Below, in pieces: positions 7,913 through 16,421 of a stretch of DNA of 23,295 bases (positions are counted from its first letter, which is position 1; the number at the start of each line of letters is the position of its first letter). The notes below the pieces were generated by a model, which was not told the origin of the DNA, did not search any database, and worked only from the letters and a program-made list of their open reading frames with translations. Origin of the DNA: JACQXM01 sp964569425 (lineage in GTDB: Bacteria; Planctomycetota; Phycisphaerae; UBA1845); assembly GCA_964569425.1 (NCBI GenBank), contig CAZMVD010000060.1, positions 1 through 23,295 on the forward strand. The letters are read 5' to 3'. The translations under genes and the position numbers were made by a program.

Positions 7913-9349
7913 ATGTCGGAACAATTCCTTCGCACCAAGCCAGGTCCGCTTTCCGAAATCGTCCAGCCGTTTATTGACCTGGCGCATGCGCCGCGCGCCC
8001 TGTGGGGCGTGAACGTGGGGTATTTTCTCGAAGGGCTGGTCTACTTCGGGATGCTCAATTACCTGGCGATGTACTTCTCTGACTTCGTGTTTCAGGGGGT
8101 GGAGAATGCCGACGTGCATTCCCACCAGATGGTCATGGTGCTCACCGCGGGCATCACCATTGCGATGCTGCTGCTCGGCTTCGTCCCCGATCGCATCGGC
8201 GTGCGCCCTGCGTTGCTCATCGCGTTCGTTTTCTTCCTCGCCGGGCGGGTGTTGATTGCGGGCGCCCCGGCGCTGGGGTTGCAGCCGGCGGGGCTGTGGT
8301 CCCCACTGCACCTGGTGACGATGGCGGGCATTCTGCTGGTGGTCACGGGTTACGGCCTCTATCAACCGGCAGCTTACGCCGCGGTGCGCCAATTCACGAC
8401 GCCCAAAACGGCCGCCATGGGCTTCGCGATGCTCTACGCGCTGATGAATCTCGGCGGGTATCTCCCGTCGTTTGCCGGTTTTGTAAGGCATCGTGTGGGC
8501 ATTACGGGGACGTTCTGGGTTTACGCAGCGTTGACGTTGCTGTCGCTGATCTGCACGGCGCTGATTCTCACTCGGCGGTGCGTCACCCAGGCGGCTGAGC
8601 GCGCCCGACAGGAAACTGAGCGTCTCAAGAGTCAGGAACCGTCCATCGAAGGGCCGCCGAATGCGAAGCCGGACCCGCTGCCTGACGAATCGATCTTGCC
8701 GCTTACGTTTATCGATCGCGTCATCCGTGCCATTCTCCGGCACCCGCTCGCCGATCTGAAGTTCACGTTCTTCATCTTCTGCCTGATTCCGGTGCAGACG
8801 CTGTTCGCCTACAACTGGCTGATCCTTCCGCAATACGTGGAGCGGGCGTTTCGCGGCAGTGCGATCGGCGAGTACTTCGAATTCGCGGTCAACCTCAATC
8901 CGCTGCTCATCTTCATACTGGTGCCGATCGTGACGGCGCTTTCGCAGCGTGCGAAAGTGTACAACATGATGATTCTGGGCACGCTGATCATGGCCGCGCC
9001 GGCGTTTCTGCCCGCGCTGGGACCGACTGCCTGGACGCTGTTCGGCTACATTCTCATCATGACCGTTGGCGAAGCCATGTGGCAGCCGCGTTTCCTGCAA
9101 TACGCCGCGGAAATCGCGCCGCCCGGCCGCACCGGGCAGTACATGGGCGTCGCTCAGCTTCCGTGGTTCTTGACCAAGTTCCTGGTACCGATGTATAGCG
9201 GGCACATGCTTCAGTATTATTGCCCGTCGGACGGGCCGCACGACACCGGGACGATGTGGTTCATCTTCGCGTGCATCGCCATGTGTTCCACGGTGCTGCT
9301 GCTGTTGGCCAGAAACTGGCTGGGAAAGGACTTCAAGACCCGGGCATAA
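7913..9349 (+). CDS. MFS transporter, POT/peptide-transporter-like
   Basis: This integral membrane protein has 478 residues and about 12 hydrophobic segments. A long hydrophilic central loop (residues about 225-265, rich in Glu, Pro and Lys) separates its two halves. The start ATG has AGGAG 8 bases upstream. Two stretches resemble the proton-dependent oligopeptide transporter group: the N-terminal F-L-E-G-L-V-Y-F-G-M with the L-x-M-Y-F that follows, and the M-L-Y-A-L-M-N-L-G motif near residue 180. The canonical ExxER of that family is incomplete, so the specificity and proton coupling are uncertain. The next gene, 27 bases downstream, is a dipeptidase of the PepD type, which supports uptake of small peptides followed by cytosolic hydrolysis. 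A general MFS drug or metabolite carrier is the alternative. Confidence 0.82.
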   Translation: MSEQFLRTKPGPLSEIVQPFIDLAHAPRALWGVNVGYFLEGLVYFGMLNYLAMYFSDFVFQGVENADVHSHQMVMVLTAGITIAMLLLGFVPDRIGVRPALLIAFVFFLAGRVLIAGAPALGLQPAGLWSPLHLVTMAGILLVVTGYGLYQPAAYAAVRQFTTPKTAAMGFAMLYALMNLGGYLPSFAGFVRHRVGITGTFWVYAALTLLSLICTALILTRRCVTQAAERARQETERLKSQEPSIEGPPNAKPDPLPDESILPLTFIDRVIRAILRHPLADLKFTFFIFCLIPVQTLFAYNWLILPQYVERAFRGSAIGEYFEFAVNLNPLLIFILVPIVTALSQRAKVYNMMILGTLIMAAPAFLPALGPTAWTLFGYILIMTVGEAMWQPRFLQYAAEIAPPGRTGQYMGVAQLPWFLTKFLVPMYSGHMLQYYCPSDGPHDTGTMWFIFACIAMCSTVLLLLARNWLGKDFKTRA

Positions 9350-9376
9350 GGCCTTTCAACACGAGGGAGGGGAATA

Positions 9377-10876
9377 ATGCCGACTATGCAAGACCATCAA
9401 ACCGTCACCGACCTGGAACCGCGCCCGATCTGGAACTTCTTCGCGGGAATCGCCGCGGTGCCGCGCCCATCCAAGCAGGAGGAGCGCGTTCGCGAACATC
9501 TGCTGCGGGTACTGGCTGAGCACAAGCTCCCGGCACGCACAGACGCGGCGGGCAACGTCGTAGCGCAGGCGCCCGCCACGACCGGCCGCGAATCCGCGCC
9601 GGTCACGGTTCTGCAATCGCATCTCGACATGGTGTGCGAAAAGAACGCGGGCACCGAACACGATTTCGATCGCGATCCCATTCAGACCGTGATCGACCGC
9701 GACGAGTCCACCGGAGAGGCCATCGTGCGCGCTGCGGGAACCACGCTGGGCGCCGACAACGGGATCGGCGTGGCCATGGCGCTGGCCGCGGCCACCAGCC
9801 CCGATGTGGTTCGCGGTCCGCTTGAACTGCTTTTCACCGTGGATGAAGAAGCGGGGATGAGCGGCGCCAAGGGGCTCACGCCGCAGTCGTTTCGGGGTCG
9901 CCGGCTGATCAATCTGGACTCTGAAGAGGACGACCGGCTGTACATCGGTTGCGCCGGCGGGTGTGACACGACCTTGTCATTCGAAGAGCCGCTGCGCGCC
10001 GTGGAGGCCGGGGTGCAAGGGTGCCGCGTGATCGTTCGCGGCCTGCGCGGCGGCCACTCCGGGTCGGAGATTCACGAAGGGCGCGGCAACGCCATCAAGC
10101 TGCTGGTTCGAACGCTGCAGCGTGCCGCGGTTCCGGGTCTGCGCATCGCGTCGCTGGCGGGGGGCAGCAAGCGCAACGCCATTCCCCGTGAGGCGGAGGC
10201 AATGGTGTATGCGGTCGGCGCCGCCCGCGAGGCACTGGAGCACGCCGCTGCCCGGGTGCAGGGCGAGACCGCCAGAGAATCCGCCGAGCCCGGCGCCAAG
10301 ATTACCGTGGAAGAGTGCGCCGCAGGATCCCCATCGGCCGCCGGCGCCACCGCATCCGCACGGTGGCTCGATGTCCTGGCCGCGCTGCCGCATGGCGTTC
10401 TGGGGATGCACCCCACGGTTCCCGGGCTGGTAGAAACATCCAGCAACGTGGCCATCGTGGAATCGCGGATCGAGCAGGGGCGTCTCATCGTGGTGGTCGC
10501 CACGATGTCGCGCAGTTCCTCGCCCTCGCGCCTGCACGAAGTGCTGGATCAGATTGCCGGAATTGGCGCGTTGGCCGGAGCGGGGCGCTGGACGGGGAAC
10601 GACTACCCGCCGTGGGAGCCCAACCCGGATTCGGCGCTGCTGGGTCAGTGCCGGAAGACCTATGAACGACTTTTCGGCACCAGTCCGCACGTGGCCGCGA
10701 TCCACGCGGGATTGGAATGCGGTATCATCGGCGAACGGGTCGGCGGGGTGGACATGGTGTCGCTGGGGCCGCTGATCCGCGGAGCCCACAGCCCCGATGA
10801 ACGGGTGTACGTGGACTCCGTGCAGAAGTCCTGGCTATTGTTGAAGGAAGTGCTGGGCGAGTTGGCGCGCGGGTGA
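9377..10876 (+). CDS. pepD: Aminoacyl-histidine dipeptidase (PepD-type, M20 family)
   Basis: This cytosolic zinc peptidase hydrolyses dipeptides, in known relatives with preference for Xaa-His. The 499 residues hold the M20 metal-binding set in order: S-H-L-D-M with His82 and Asp84, G-A-D-N-G near residue 131, D-E-E-A-G near 156, L-D-S-E-E-D near 178, and G-G-H-S-G-S-E-I-H near 225, which shapes the lid. A terminal region with H-A-G-L-E-C-G and a G-A-H-S-P-D-E-R-V motif completes the active site. Length fits the family (E. coli PepD 485). The ATG at 9377 has GAGGGAGGGG just upstream; a second in-frame ATG four residues in is possible. Its position directly after the POT-like carrier links it to peptide use. 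The exact substrate range cannot be read from sequence. Confidence 0.93.
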   Translation: MPTMQDHQTVTDLEPRPIWNFFAGIAAVPRPSKQEERVREHLLRVLAEHKLPARTDAAGNVVAQAPATTGRESAPVTVLQSHLDMVCEKNAGTEHDFDRDPIQTVIDRDESTGEAIVRAAGTTLGADNGIGVAMALAAATSPDVVRGPLELLFTVDEEAGMSGAKGLTPQSFRGRRLINLDSEEDDRLYIGCAGGCDTTLSFEEPLRAVEAGVQGCRVIVRGLRGGHSGSEIHEGRGNAIKLLVRTLQRAAVPGLRIASLAGGSKRNAIPREAEAMVYAVGAAREALEHAAARVQGETARESAEPGAKITVEECAAGSPSAAGATASARWLDVLAALPHGVLGMHPTVPGLVETSSNVAIVESRIEQGRLIVVVATMSRSSSPSRLHEVLDQIAGIGALAGAGRWTGNDYPPWEPNPDSALLGQCRKTYERLFGTSPHVAAIHAGLECGIIGERVGGVDMVSLGPLIRGAHSPDERVYVDSVQKSWLLLKEVLGELARG

Positions 10877-10922
10877 GGTGGCCCTGTGGATTTGCCGGAA
10901 CTCGATTCGAGGAATTGATCCG

Positions 10923-11828
10923 ATGGTGTATCGCTTGATGAGCGTTGCCCTGGTAGCGGCCGGTTGCCTTGGGTGCGGCGGCTGTCGCAAAGAGCAGACA
11001 TTGGCGTCGGTCGAACGAGAGATGGCCGCCAAGTGGGACGGCTATCGTACCGTCATCGCCGAGATGACCGTGGACACGGATATCAAGACGGACGACTCCA
11101 CCTTGCGCAGCCAGATGATCAGCACGTGGGAATACATGCGCGACGGCGACAAGACCCTGATTCACCAGGAGGGGCGAAGCCGCGGCGCGGAAGAGCGCAA
11201 GGGCATGCCGATTCGCAAGATCGATCAGCGGGTGTACACCATCGCCGACGGCACGCACGTGTACATGATGTCCGACGCCTTCGGCAATCCGGTCATTTAC
11301 AAGGCGGAGCAGGGCCGTACCCAGGACACCATGGGCGGGTCACGCCTTTTTCAGAACCTGCATGAGAAGTACAACCTGACCCTCCTGCCGGACGAGGAAT
11401 TTGAGGGTCGCTCCGTCTATGTCATCGAAGCGATACCCAAGGAACGGACGTCTGCCTATGAAGAACGCATGGTCTACTACCTCGATAAGAAGACCGGCGT
11501 GGCGGTCAAGGCCGTGAGCGGAACGCTGGATGGGAAGGTCTCCATCGTCATGTCCGCGCGCAAGCTGCGATTTAATGAAGCCATCAAGCCGGATCGTTTC
11601 GTTTTTGTACAGCCCGAGGGAGTGCCATTGCATGACATGACCAGGCGGCCCATGCTCATTCCCGACGACCCCGACGAGCCCATCGTCCCGATCACCGACG
11701 AGGTGATGAAAGAACTGGCGGAGGAGGCGCAGAAACAGATTCGTCAGGGGGCGGCTCCTGCGCCCGAGTCCACGACCGACAAGGACAAGCCGGCAGAGGA
11801 AAAGGCGCCCACCCCCGGGAAACCGTAG
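10923..11828 (+). CDS. Predicted lipoprotein with LolA-like fold
   Basis: It encodes 301 residues from ATG 10923, with GAGGA about 11 bases upstream. The frame is open from 10878, but that longer form would bury the export signal. The N-terminus reads as a lipoprotein signal: hydrophobic V-A-L-V-A-A-G-C, with more cysteines close behind (C-L-G-C-G-G-C), so the acylated residue is not certain. The body resembles the LolA/MucB superfamily: tandem beta strands, a conserved Y-Y-L-D-K-K-T-G-V-A-V-K-A strand, and a late F-V-F-V-Q-P-E-G-V-P motif. Such proteins bind lipid or acyl chains in the periplasm. The last 40 residues are Pro/Glu/Lys-rich and disordered. It is the last gene of the plus-strand operon, 46 bases behind pepD, and its stop is 6 bases from the convergent PHP gene's stop. 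Confidence 0.8.
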   Translation: MVYRLMSVALVAAGCLGCGGCRKEQTLASVEREMAAKWDGYRTVIAEMTVDTDIKTDDSTLRSQMISTWEYMRDGDKTLIHQEGRSRGAEERKGMPIRKIDQRVYTIADGTHVYMMSDAFGNPVIYKAEQGRTQDTMGGSRLFQNLHEKYNLTLLPDEEFEGRSVYVIEAIPKERTSAYEERMVYYLDKKTGVAVKAVSGTLDGKVSIVMSARKLRFNEAIKPDRFVFVQPEGVPLHDMTRRPMLIPDDPDEPIVPITDEVMKELAEEAQKQIRQGAAPAPESTTDKDKPAEEKAPTPGKP

Positions 11829-11834
11829 TCGTGA

Positions 11835-12584
11835 TCAGCCGCACGACGCGCCCGCGTGCACGTGCATGGGAACAGTCGAGCGGCCCGGGCCGGTCCCGTC
11901 GACGTTAACGCCGAACCCTGGCGGCAGCGGCAGGCCGAGGTGATAGCGCGCGAGGCGCCAGGCCGTGGCGGCAATGTAGCCCGGCCCGTGCCGTCCGGGG
12001 TGCAGGGTGGCGCCGCGCAATGCCGACAGGAATTCGCCGGGGCCGTCGAAGTCGTCCATCTCCTGCCAGCAGGGGGCAATGCTCGATGCCATGTGGCTGT
12101 CAGCCCCGACGAACGGCGGGAGGCCGAACGCTTCGGCGAACCGCCGCGCGGCGCGATCGGGACCGTCGAAACAGTTCTGTGCGTTGTTGACTTCCACCGC
12201 GTCGACCAGATCGGCGATAGCATACGCCGCACCCCGCAAACCGCAGCCGAACGCGCGAACGAACGGATGGGGCAGCAATACCAGTCCGCCCTGGGCCTTG
12301 ATGGCCAACGCCGTGTCGCGGGCGCTCATGCCCGGTGGCACGTGCCGTTGAAGAAACAAGCCGATGAGATGGCCCTGACTGGTGGAAATCTCCTCGCCCA
12401 CGATGACCTTGAGGTCGGAGATCGCGCGGAGGCGCTGCGCGCCGGCGATGGTGTCGTGATCGGTGACCGCCACACAACGAATCCCCTCGCTGCGGCAGAA
12501 CCGCACGAGCCGTTCCAGCGAGATGTTGCTGTCGAAACTGTAGTCCGTGTGGACGTGGAACAATGCGCGTAACCGTGGCACCAT
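11835..12584 (-). CDS. PHP-domain metal-dependent phosphoesterase
   Basis: This 249-residue protein is read from ATG 12584, which is preceded by a G-rich GGGGGGAAAA Shine-Dalgarno. The longer frame to 12677 has no such signal and adds an Arg-rich extension. All PHP metal-binding blocks are visible: H-V-H-T-D (His10, His12, Asp14), T-D-H-D (42-44), G-E-E (63-65), P-H-P (105-107), a central E-V-x-N-x-Q, and G-A-D-S-H. It is related to YciV/TrpH-type nucleotide or nucleic-acid phosphoesterases and to PHP domains of polymerases. Which phosphoester is cleaved cannot be told. There is no signal peptide, so it is probably cytosolic. The stop lies 6 bases from the stop of the convergent lipoprotein gene, leaving no room for a separate terminator. 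Confidence 0.86.
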   Translation of the reverse strand: MVPRLRALFHVHTDYSFDSNISLERLVRFCRSEGIRCVAVTDHDTIAGAQRLRAISDLKVIVGEEISTSQGHLIGLFLQRHVPPGMSARDTALAIKAQGGLVLLPHPFVRAFGCGLRGAAYAIADLVDAVEVNNAQNCFDGPDRAARRFAEAFGLPPFVGADSHMASSIAPCWQEMDDFDGPGEFLSALRGATLHPGRHGPGYIAATAWRLARYHLGLPLPPGFGVNVDGTGPGRSTVPMHVHAGASCG

Positions 12585-13167
12585 TTTTCCCCCCCATAAT
12601 CCCCGGCGAGTGATCCGCCGCAACGGCACCGGCCGCTCGGCGAGCCGGCGGCGACCCGGTGCTTCTTTCCCCTCCACGCGACTCTAGGTGTGCCGGGCGC
12701 GCCATTCAAGTAACTTCGCGGCACAACATCCACGGAAAATGAACTACCCGCGCAAATGTTGCGCGATGGCGCGCCGAAAAGCGCAGAAGTTGCGCACGAA
12801 CCAGCCAGCCATTGACAGAATCGACCCTGCTGGTCCGAGAATGTTCTCTCGGAAGAGATGCACGCGACCTATAACTCCCGGCGATTGAGCCAATTCGGAC
12901 GTCGGCCGGGTGCCATTTGGCTTACACCCGGTTGGACGCCCGACGGGTCGCGAAGCGATTCGGGCCTTCGTTGGTCGTTCCGCACCGTTGTGGTGATTCC
13001 TCGAACTGCGAACCACGGTTTCGGGAAGCACGGAATGATGCAATCGGAGGATTTGCCAAGGGGCCGCGTCCTGGAATGCGCTTACCAGTTGAGAGGAAAC
13101 ACGGCCCCCGGGCTGCATTGAAGAAGGGGCGTCGCGATGCGAGGCCATTGGAAAGAGAGGACGACTG
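12585..13167. other. Divergent intergenic region with clustered GCGCAA dyads
   Basis: This stretch of 583 bases lies between the minus-strand PHP gene and the plus-strand secreted cluster. The frames crossing it look Arg/Pro-rich and lack start signals, so I call no gene. A group of short dyads lies at 12750-12795, and a wider inverted pair GTGCCG (12690-12695) / CGGCAC (12719-12724) is next to it. TTGACA at 12812-12817 resembles a -35 box, but no good -10 follows at 16-18 bases. Confidence 0.4.
12750..12795. repeat. Two adjacent GCGCAA-type dyads
   Basis: GCGCAA-atg-TTGCGC (12750-12764) is a perfect 6-bp dyad. It is followed at 12781-12795 by GCGCA-gaagt-TGCGC. Both use the same half-site, and a GCGC-rich run lies between them. 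Dyads of one half-site in a divergent promoter region suggest a regulator binding site; this is inference. Confidence 0.35.
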
Positions 13168-14889
13168 ATGTACATGGCAAAAACACAGGTGTTGGCCATC
13201 GCGGCCGCGCTTTCGGCGATCTCCGGTGCGCAGGCGGTACCGGCCGGAACGAACTTCACGTTTCAGGGCCAGGTCAAGATGGACGAGTTGCCCCTTACCG
13301 GAGTGGCGGACTTTCGTTTTTCGCTCTGGAGCGATGCGACGGACACGCAGGAAGTTCCGCCGGTGCAGGAGCGGCTGGACGTGGACGTGGTGAACGGTCT
13401 GTTCACCGTGGATCTCGACTTCGGCGCGGCGCCGTTCAGCGAGGCGCGCTGGCTGGGCATTGAAGTTCGCCATCCCGCCGGGCCGGGCGGCACATACCAA
13501 CTACTGTCTCCGCGGCAGCCCATCACCGGCGCGCCGCTGGCGCTCTATGCCCTGAACGCACCGGCGACTGGCGATACGCTCTGGGCAACCAACGGCAATG
13601 ACATCCACAAGACCAACAGCGGCAATGTGGGCATCGGTACGACCACGCCCCAACAAACGCTGCACGTGGTGGGTCGCGTCCTTGCGCAGTCGTCGGGCAT
13701 ACCCATACACGGCACGAAGCAGGGCACCGGCACGTTCCCCGGTGTACACGGTGAGACCGAATCCACCTCCAGCGACGCCAGCGGCACGCGCGGATACGTG
13801 CTGAGCACGTCGCCAGGGGCGCGGTCGGCGGGGGTGTGGGGTCGCAACTTCGGCACCGCCGCCAACGGCTACGGCGTCCGCGGCACCCATGACGGTAACG
13901 GCGCCGGCGTTTTCGGTGAAGCGCTCGGCGCCGCCGGTCACGCCGGTTACTTCGAGGGTCGCGGTTATTTCAGCGGCGCCCTGGGGCTGGGAACGTCGAG
14001 CCCGTTGTATCCGCTTGATGTCGTCGCCGACGGCCAGGATCGGGGCATCCGCTCGACGGGGACGGTGTTTATCAGCAAGGGCAATCAAGTGCCGGGCGTG
14101 GGACTGTCGGTATCGCGTGTGACCGCCATCAGCCCTTTTCTCGTCTCGTCGCGTACCGAAATCGACGGCAACCTCATCGATGCATTCGGCGGTCTGCTGT
14201 CTGGGGGAATCACGTTGCGGCTGAATTCGAACTCCAACGGCAACGTTACGCTGGCCCAGGCCGGCGGGAGGGTCGGCATCGGGACCGCATCGCCGCAACG
14301 CCTTCTGCAAGTCGGCGACAACACCATTCCCGATTCTGAGGGGATGATCCGGCTCGCCTCGCGCTCCGGCACGCAGGGCTCCAACCGCATCTGGGACATC
14401 GGCGTTCCCGAGACCGACGGCGATTCTTCGGGCATCGGCTATTCGTTCATCATCGACGACATTTCCGCCGGAACCGAACCGGAATTCATGATCAAGTGGG
14501 GCACCGGCGGCGTCGGCATCGGCACCACCAACATCCCCACCGGGGTGCGCATGGCCGTGCGCGGCAAGGTGCTCGCGGAGGAAATCGAAGTCCAGCTCTT
14601 CCAGAACTGGCCCGATTATGTGTTCGCGGATGATTACAAACTCATGCCGCTGGATGAACTGGAAGAAAAAATCCGCGAGAACCGGCATCTCCCCGGCATT
14701 CCCCCTGCGGCCGAGGTAGAAGCCAACGGCCTGGCCGTCGGCGCCATGCAGGTGAAGATGATGGAGAAAGTCGAGGAACTCACCCTCTACGTCATTCAGA
14801 TCAACCGCGAACTGGACAACGTGAAGAGCCGCAATGCGCTGCTCGAGCGTGAACTGGCTGAACTGCGCCAGGCGCGCGTGGCGGACTAG
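13168..14889 (+). CDS. Secreted tail-fibre-like repeat protein with C-terminal coiled coil
   Basis: This 573-residue protein has a Sec signal peptide (about residues 1-23, cleaved after A-Q-A). Residues 24-130 form the F-x-F-Q-G-Q...F-R-F-S-L-W domain common in planctomycete exported proteins. Four repeats of the type V/L-G-I/L-G-T-x-x-P follow, near residues 154, 272, 369 and 449, with Gly-rich beta stretches between them. They resemble the repeats of fibre or surface beta-structure proteins. From residue 482, P-D-Y-V-F-A-D-D-Y-K-L-M-P-L-D-E-L, then H-L-P-G-I-P, and a leucine-rich coiled coil match the C-terminus of bacterial tail-fibre-like proteins, well known in Bacteroidetes. Trimerisation through the coil is likely. 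ATG 13168 has GAGAGGA upstream. No enzymatic residue is seen. It is the first of three exported genes. Confidence 0.78.
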   Translation: MYMAKTQVLAIAAALSAISGAQAVPAGTNFTFQGQVKMDELPLTGVADFRFSLWSDATDTQEVPPVQERLDVDVVNGLFTVDLDFGAAPFSEARWLGIEVRHPAGPGGTYQLLSPRQPITGAPLALYALNAPATGDTLWATNGNDIHKTNSGNVGIGTTTPQQTLHVVGRVLAQSSGIPIHGTKQGTGTFPGVHGETESTSSDASGTRGYVLSTSPGARSAGVWGRNFGTAANGYGVRGTHDGNGAGVFGEALGAAGHAGYFEGRGYFSGALGLGTSSPLYPLDVVADGQDRGIRSTGTVFISKGNQVPGVGLSVSRVTAISPFLVSSRTEIDGNLIDAFGGLLSGGITLRLNSNSNGNVTLAQAGGRVGIGTASPQRLLQVGDNTIPDSEGMIRLASRSGTQGSNRIWDIGVPETDGDSSGIGYSFIIDDISAGTEPEFMIKWGTGGVGIGTTNIPTGVRMAVRGKVLAEEIEVQLFQNWPDYVFADDYKLMPLDELEEKIRENRHLPGIPPAAEVEANGLAVGAMQVKMMEKVEELTLYVIQINRELDNVKSRNALLERELAELRQARVAD

Positions 14890-14924
14890 ACCTGCGGGCG
14901 AACGACTGAACGGGGAATGATCGA

Positions 14925-16373
14925 ATGAACATCAAGACAAAATGTCACTATGCGGCAGCGCTCGCGACCATGCTGCTGTCCGGCGCGACGGCGGTTCATG
15001 CCGGAGAATCCTGCGGGCCTGCGATGCATCACCAGAGCGCCCTGGAGGCGTCTTCGTCCGGCACCGGGTCATTCCCGGCCTTGATCGGGTGGATGTTCGG
15101 CGATGCCCATGCCGCCGCATCGTCCTCTTTGCTCGGGCCGGCTTCCGCGCCGGCGGAACCTCCCTATGTGGATGAGGACTACCTCAACTGCGCGGGGTTC
15201 AGCGGGGTGTTCCCCGGCGGATCCGACAGTGATGACGTGTCGGGGATTGCTTCCGGTGTATCGCTGGTCAATGGAGCCATTTCGCGCAACATTTACCGCA
15301 TTCCGTACGCGGGCAGCAGCACCTCGGTCATGGGCGCAGGCGACTATTTCGATCACGGCGGGTCGATGGACATTCGCAACAACAGCCGCGTGTGCACGGG
15401 CAACCTCAGCCTGTCGTGCACGACATCCCTTACTTGTGCAGTCGCCAACGCCGGCACCTGCCAATACGTCATGGTCGCTCCGGCCCCGGGGCGGGTGTGC
15501 ACGGTCATCGAACACTTCGACGACTGCGGCTCGGCGGGCGGGTACGGAAATTTCGGCAACGTGGTGGTCATCCTGCACGCCAACGGCGAAGCCTCGCGCT
15601 TCCTGCACGTGCGGCAGTGGAGCGCCAGCCAGTTCGGCATTTCGGTGGGCGATTTCGTCAACACCGGCCAGCCCATCGCCATCGACGGCGACGTGGGGCG
15701 CTCCCAAGGCGGACAGTCGACGAGCTGCGGCGAAGACGGCCCGCCGCGCTTCGGCACTTGTCTCACCAGCGTACCCGCCGGCAGCACTAACTGCTTCCGC
15801 CATTCGCACTGGAACGTGATTCGTTATCGAACGGGCGAAGTGCTCAACCCGTTCACCTGCGGCATTCCCGGCAATCGCTACCAGAGCGGCCAGAGTTACA
15901 CCCAGGTGGCCTGCGGCACTACCCCCGGCAACTACGCCACCAGCAGCGGATTCTCCGGACTGGTTTACAGCGGTTTCGGCGTTACGAGTATCGTTCAACG
16001 GCATACGTCGATCACCGCCAGTACGGTATCCGTGCAGAATCAGGGCAGTCTGGTCTACCACGCGGGCAACCGTGTGACACTGACACCGGGCTTTCGCGTG
16101 GGCGCAGGCGCATATTTCCGCGCCGAGGTCGGATCGGCGCCGGACCTCACCGCCCCCGGCCACGGCGGTTTGGGTGTTCCCGGAAGCTGCCCGTGCGACA
16201 ATGCGCAGGGTTTCTGCGTGCAATGGAGCGACCTCACGCACCCGGATCGGGTTCGGCACGGTTGCGCCACGCCCGGTCCGACTTTCGGCAGTTGCCACGG
16301 ATGCACGATCGGCGGGCGCTGCTGCCCCTGCCAGGGCGCCGGCAACTGCCAGACGGACGGTTCGTGCAATTAA
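14925..16373 (+). CDS. Secreted M23-peptidase-like protein with Cys-rich C-terminus
   Basis: This 482-residue protein has a Sec signal peptide (cleaved near V-H-A at about residue 27). The central domain (about 120-310) has the LytM/M23 layout: F-D-H-G-G-S-M-D (His144, Asp149), then G-N-V-V-V-I-L-H-A-N-G, then F-L-H-V (His228), then G-D-F-V-N-T-G-Q-P-I-A, and finally H-S-H-W (His293, His295). The zinc ligands and catalytic histidines are therefore all present, so cell-wall or other glycyl-type endopeptidase activity is possible. Many M23-like proteins are, however, degenerate. Near residue 365-405, Y-H-A-G-N-R-V-T-L-T-P-G-F resembles the stacked-loop C-terminal domain of surface proteins. The last 62 residues contain 11 cysteines, probably disulfide bonded outside the cell. 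It starts 35 bases after the tail-fibre-like gene. Confidence 0.8.
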   Translation: MNIKTKCHYAAALATMLLSGATAVHAGESCGPAMHHQSALEASSSGTGSFPALIGWMFGDAHAAASSSLLGPASAPAEPPYVDEDYLNCAGFSGVFPGGSDSDDVSGIASGVSLVNGAISRNIYRIPYAGSSTSVMGAGDYFDHGGSMDIRNNSRVCTGNLSLSCTTSLTCAVANAGTCQYVMVAPAPGRVCTVIEHFDDCGSAGGYGNFGNVVVILHANGEASRFLHVRQWSASQFGISVGDFVNTGQPIAIDGDVGRSQGGQSTSCGEDGPPRFGTCLTSVPAGSTNCFRHSHWNVIRYRTGEVLNPFTCGIPGNRYQSGQSYTQVACGTTPGNYATSSGFSGLVYSGFGVTSIVQRHTSITASTVSVQNQGSLVYHAGNRVTLTPGFRVGAGAYFRAEVGSAPDLTAPGHGGLGVPGSCPCDNAQGFCVQWSDLTHPDRVRHGCATPGPTFGSCHGCTIGGRCCPCQGAGNCQTDGSCN

Positions 16374-16421
16374 GACGGCTACATGGGAACAGTTCGACCA
16401 ATCGGAAAGAAAGAGTGCAGA

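Noticed and set aside
12744..13259. Minus-strand open frame of 171 codons between the PHP and secreted genes
   Set aside because: Its start lies inside the secreted gene and its composition is Arg/Pro-rich with no start signal or recognisable motif.
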